The notes under the pieces: generated by a model
What the model was told of the DNA's origin: nothing
Seen by the model: only the letters and a program-made list of their open reading frames with translations
Databases searched by the model: none
Assembly: GCF_004117075.1 (NCBI RefSeq)
Contig: NZ_CP026721.1
Coordinates: 1,116,001 to 1,180,000 of the forward strand
Direction of reading: 5' to 3'
Length of the DNA: 64,000 nucleotides
DNA from: Fervidobacterium changbaicum
GTDB taxonomy: Bacteria; Thermotogota; Thermotogae; Thermotogales; Fervidobacteriaceae
Program-made: the position numbers and the translations under genes
Part shown: positions 61,775 to 64,000 of the stretch, piece after piece
How positions within the stretch are numbered: the stretch's first letter is position 1
Layout of the letters: each line of letters opens with the position of its first letter

Positions 61775-62492
61775 GTAACATCACCTCTAAAACTCTTGCC
61801 ATTTTGGCGTACCTTCTGTATATGATGTTACCTTCTTCTCTATATATGCTCTCCAACGTCTTTATTGCCTCGTAAGAGTAGTCCAGAAGATGTGAATAGT
61901 AGAGCAAAACCTTTTTCAGCAAGGCTTTGGCAACGTATCTGTCGTTTAGAACAATATAAACCTTTGCAGCTGTTTCGATAAGAAGCTTCCCACCGATTTG
62001 TTCTTCTGGAAAGCGTTCAACGAATTTCTTCACCAAATTGACTTTAGTGAGCAATTTGTCGTCCTCAAGGCTTTCTATCAATTCTACAGCTTCGTCTTTA
62101 TCTTCAGGCAATTCTCCACCAGAAAGAGTTAAGAGGGCTTCTATTTGATTAAGGTATTCATCCATGTTTTCCGTTTCAAAATTGAAGTCATCTAAGACAA
62201 GATTTTCCAAATCTATCGATGTCTCGTATATGATTTTTCTCAAGGCGATAATACTTCGGATAATTCTTTCGTATTCATTTTCTAAGTTTGTTTCGACAAT
62301 TTCAGATTCTTCTAAGGCTATTACGTCATCCTCCAAAGGGATTTGAAGTAAGTACTCAACAAGTGCCACGTAGTCGCCTTTCGTCAAGTCGTGATATGTA
62401 TCATGTCTTGTTTCTCGGATTGTACCTGAAATGATCTTGAACAGTGTCTTGGGTACTTCTCCTTTTCTAAAGATTACTCCCTCGACCTTCAT
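61761..62492 (-). CDS. cNMP-fold and helical-repeat protein
   Basis: A 243-residue protein. The first 70 residues look like a truncated cNMP-binding fold ('GVIFRKGEVPKTLFKIISGTIRET...DLTKGDYVALVEYLL...DDVIALEESEIVETNLE'). After about residue 110 an acidic linker leads to a helical region ('AKVYIVLNDRYVAKALLKKVLLYYSHLLDYSYEAIKTLESIYREEGNIIYRRYAKMARVLEVML') that resembles TPR-type repeats. It is cytoplasmic, with no membrane segment. It follows secA by 51 bp and overlaps the next cNMP-fold gene. The function is unknown; the pair may sense a nucleotide or act as a scaffold. Confidence 0.65.
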   Translation of the reverse strand: MKVEGVIFRKGEVPKTLFKIISGTIRETRHDTYHDLTKGDYVALVEYLLQIPLEDDVIALEESEIVETNLENEYERIIRSIIALRKIIYETSIDLENLVLDDFNFETENMDEYLNQIEALLTLSGGELPEDKDEAVELIESLEDDKLLTKVNLVKKFVERFPEEQIGGKLLIETAAKVYIVLNDRYVAKALLKKVLLYYSHLLDYSYEAIKTLESIYREEGNIIYRRYAKMARVLEVMLRGNS

Positions 62493-62543
62493 CTTTTCAC
62501 CTTCTTTGAAAAGATGTACGTGTTTTTAGTACTTTGGCATGCG

Positions 62544-64000
62544 CTATCCTCTCTTAATCTTTAGCTTCGGCTTCCTGTTACCTGACTTATCTTGTTTACT
62601 TTCCTCAATAAGTTTGAACTCTTCATGGATTGTGCTAACCCTTGCGAGCTCTTTTTTCGATTCTTCCTCGGCTTTGTTGTCAACTCTCCTGAGGTTGAGT
62701 AGGTAAGAAACGGCCAGCTCGTAATTGCGCATCATCATGTCTGTGAACATTTCATAAGTTTCCTTCTTGAACTCCAAAACAGGATCCTTTTGGCCGTAAC
62801 TTCTTAATCTAACAGATTCCTTGACGTGTTCGACTTCTTCAAGATATTGTCTCCAATTCTCGTCTATGATCCTCAACACTATGAATTTTGCGACGTGTTC
62901 AAAATCTTCTTCTCCGAATTCTTTTTTCTTCGATTCATAGGCTTGTTTGATGCGATTTATGAGTTCTTCCTTGAGCTTTTCTCTGTCGTCGTATTTTTCT
63001 ATAATTTCATCGACGTTCACATAGTCTTTTATTATGGCAAATGAGTCTTTAAGCCCTTCCTTGTTCCATTCAGGTGTTGAACAGAATTCCTCCAATCTTG
63101 ATTCTACAAAGTTTTCAATCGCCTCTTCCATGAAATGGTCAACGTTGTGCTGCAATATGTAATCTCTGTAGCCGTAGATTGCTCTTCTTTGTGTATCTAA
63201 GACGCTATCAAGTTCGAGCAGGAATTTACGCACTCCAAAGTTTATACCCTCGACCTTCTTTTGAACTTGCTCTATCAATTTGGTCAACAAAGGATGGTAT
63301 ATCGGCTGACCCGGTTCGATTTTCACCATGTCCATGACCTTTTGTATCCTGTCACCACCGAAGATTCTCATTAAGTCATCTTCAAGCGAGAGAAAGAATA
63401 TCGACTCCCCAGGGTCTCCCTGCCTACCTGACCTTCCGCGTAGTTGGTTGTCTATCCTTCTGCTCTCGTGCCTTTCTGTTCCTATAACCAACAATCCACC
63501 AAGCTCTTTAACACCAGGTCCGAGCTTGATGTCCGTTCCCCTACCAGCCATATTGGTGGCAATTGTGACCATGCCTTTTTGACCGGCTTGAGCTATAATC
63601 TGCGCTTCTTTTTCGTGGTACTTTGCATTCAAAACTTGGTGAGGAATTTTCTCTTTTTTGAGCATTTCACTGAGTCTTTCGCTTTTTTCTATGGACGTCG
63701 TTCCTACAAGAACAGGTTGCCCTTTCTCGTATCTTTTCTTTATCTCCTCAACAATTGCTTTGTATTTTTCTTCGACGGTCCTGTAAATTAAATCGTCCCT
63801 GTCTACCCTTATCATCGGCTTATGAGTCGGGATAACGACAACATCAAGCCCATATATTGCTTTGAATTCTTCTTCTTCCGTTTTAGCAGTTCCGGTCATA
63901 CCTGCGAGCTTTTCGTACATCCTGAAATAATTCTGATAAGTTATCGTAGCGTATGTTATGCTCTCCTCCTTTATTGGAACGCCTTCCTTTGCCTCTATTG
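62544..64000 (-). CDS. secA: Preprotein translocase ATPase SecA, C-terminal part (runs off window)
   Basis: SecA drives protein export through SecYEG. The visible 485 codons start within the nucleotide-binding domain just before '[18 protein letters not shown]' and continue through the second motor domain ('[17 protein letters not shown]', '[17 protein letters not shown]', '[18 protein letters not shown]') and the helical scaffold/wing ('[15 protein letters not shown]'). The frame stays open to position 64000, so the N-terminal part lies beyond the window. The C-terminus ends in a basic 'KLKIKRG' tail without the Cys-rich zinc motif that binds SecB in many bacteria. Confidence 0.97.
   Translation of the reverse strand, partial: IEAKEGVPIKEESITYATITYQNYFRMYEKLAGMTGTAKTEEEEFKAIYGLDVVVIPTHKPMIRVDRDDLIYRTVEEKYKAIVEEIKKRYEKGQPVLVGTTSIEKSERLSEMLKKEKIPHQVLNAKYHEKEAQIIAQAGQKGMVTIATNMAGRGTDIKLGPGVKELGGLLVIGTERHESRRIDNQLRGRSGRQGDPGESIFFLSLEDDLMRIFGGDRIQKVMDMVKIEPGQPIYHPLLTKLIEQVQKKVEGINFGVRKFLLELDSVLDTQRRAIYGYRDYILQHNVDHFMEEAIENFVESRLEEFCSTPEWNKEGLKDSFAIIKDYVNVDEIIEKYDDREKLKEELINRIKQAYESKKKEFGEEDFEHVAKFIVLRIIDENWRQYLEEVEHVKESVRLRSYGQKDPVLEFKKETYEMFTDMMMRNYELAVSYLLNLRRVDNKAEEESKKELARVSTIHEEFKLIEESKQDKSGNRKPKLKIKRG

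Overview
The window looks like a chromosomal segment of a thermophilic member of the Thermotogota, most probably Fervidobacterium or a close relative. This is inference from family content and style: moderately AT-rich protein genes beside GC-rich rRNA genes, strong GGAGG ribosome sites with frequent GTG and TTG starts, a class II FBPase, many sugar ABC transporters, a short sigma-54, and stand-alone methylmalonyl-CoA pathway subunits. No species-level comparison was possible.

Layout. 0.1-5.4 kb: a secreted protein, dnaK behind a CIRCE-controlled promoter, a membrane-anchored GH108-like muramidase and a putative lipoprotein. 5.4-9.7 kb: a leftward operon psuG-rpoN-phosphoesterase-yigZ-aminotransferase. 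9.7-13.8 kb: a PrcB-like secreted protein and a membrane GGDEF protein cut in two by an intact IS1182-type element with a 10-bp target duplication. 14.0-19.1 kb: a complete leftward rRNA operon (16S, tRNA-Ile, tRNA-Ala, 23S, 5S) with two near-identical promoters and visible processing stems. 19.4-20.7 kb: an IS110-family element with a candidate bridge RNA. 20.8-25.6 kb: DUF429, a DUF123 GIY-YIG-like protein, a frameshifted class II photolyase, a two-gene LysO exporter and asnS. 25.7-28.3 kb: an NlpC/P60 protein, a structured-looking leader, an unknown gene and glpX.

28.3-35.8 kb is a disaccharide phosphorolysis operon: LacI regulator, binding protein, two permeases, beta-phosphoglucomutase and GH65 phosphorylase, headed by a perfect 39-bp palindrome. 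36.0-43.7 kb is a rightward run of mostly housekeeping genes (GNAT, yqeH, pduL, MoaD-like, HD-GYP, dnaN, pilin-like, ABC ATPase, GNAT, YugP peptidase). 43.9-48.1 kb holds an IS6-like element with an 8-bp duplication, inserted just upstream of a second sugar ABC transporter operon. 48.2-50.4 kb encodes the B12 subunit of methylmalonyl-CoA mutase, MeaB and a DUF2520 protein. 58.3-61.4 kb encodes methylmalonyl-CoA epimerase and the alpha, gamma and biotin subunits of a Na+-pump-type decarboxylase. Two cNMP-fold proteins and the C-terminal part of SecA close the window.

The most interesting stretch is 50.8-58.2 kb. Two SARP/BTAD-like regulators are followed by a secreted beta-sandwich protein with chaperone-like features, a short secretin-like protein and a second N0/N1-type protein with a barrel-like C-terminus. 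Facing them on the other strand are three tandem 150-residue secreted paralogues that all end in an aromatic 'F-x-P-F' strand. I read this as a candidate undescribed cell-surface assembly or secretion system; the function is inferred, not shown.
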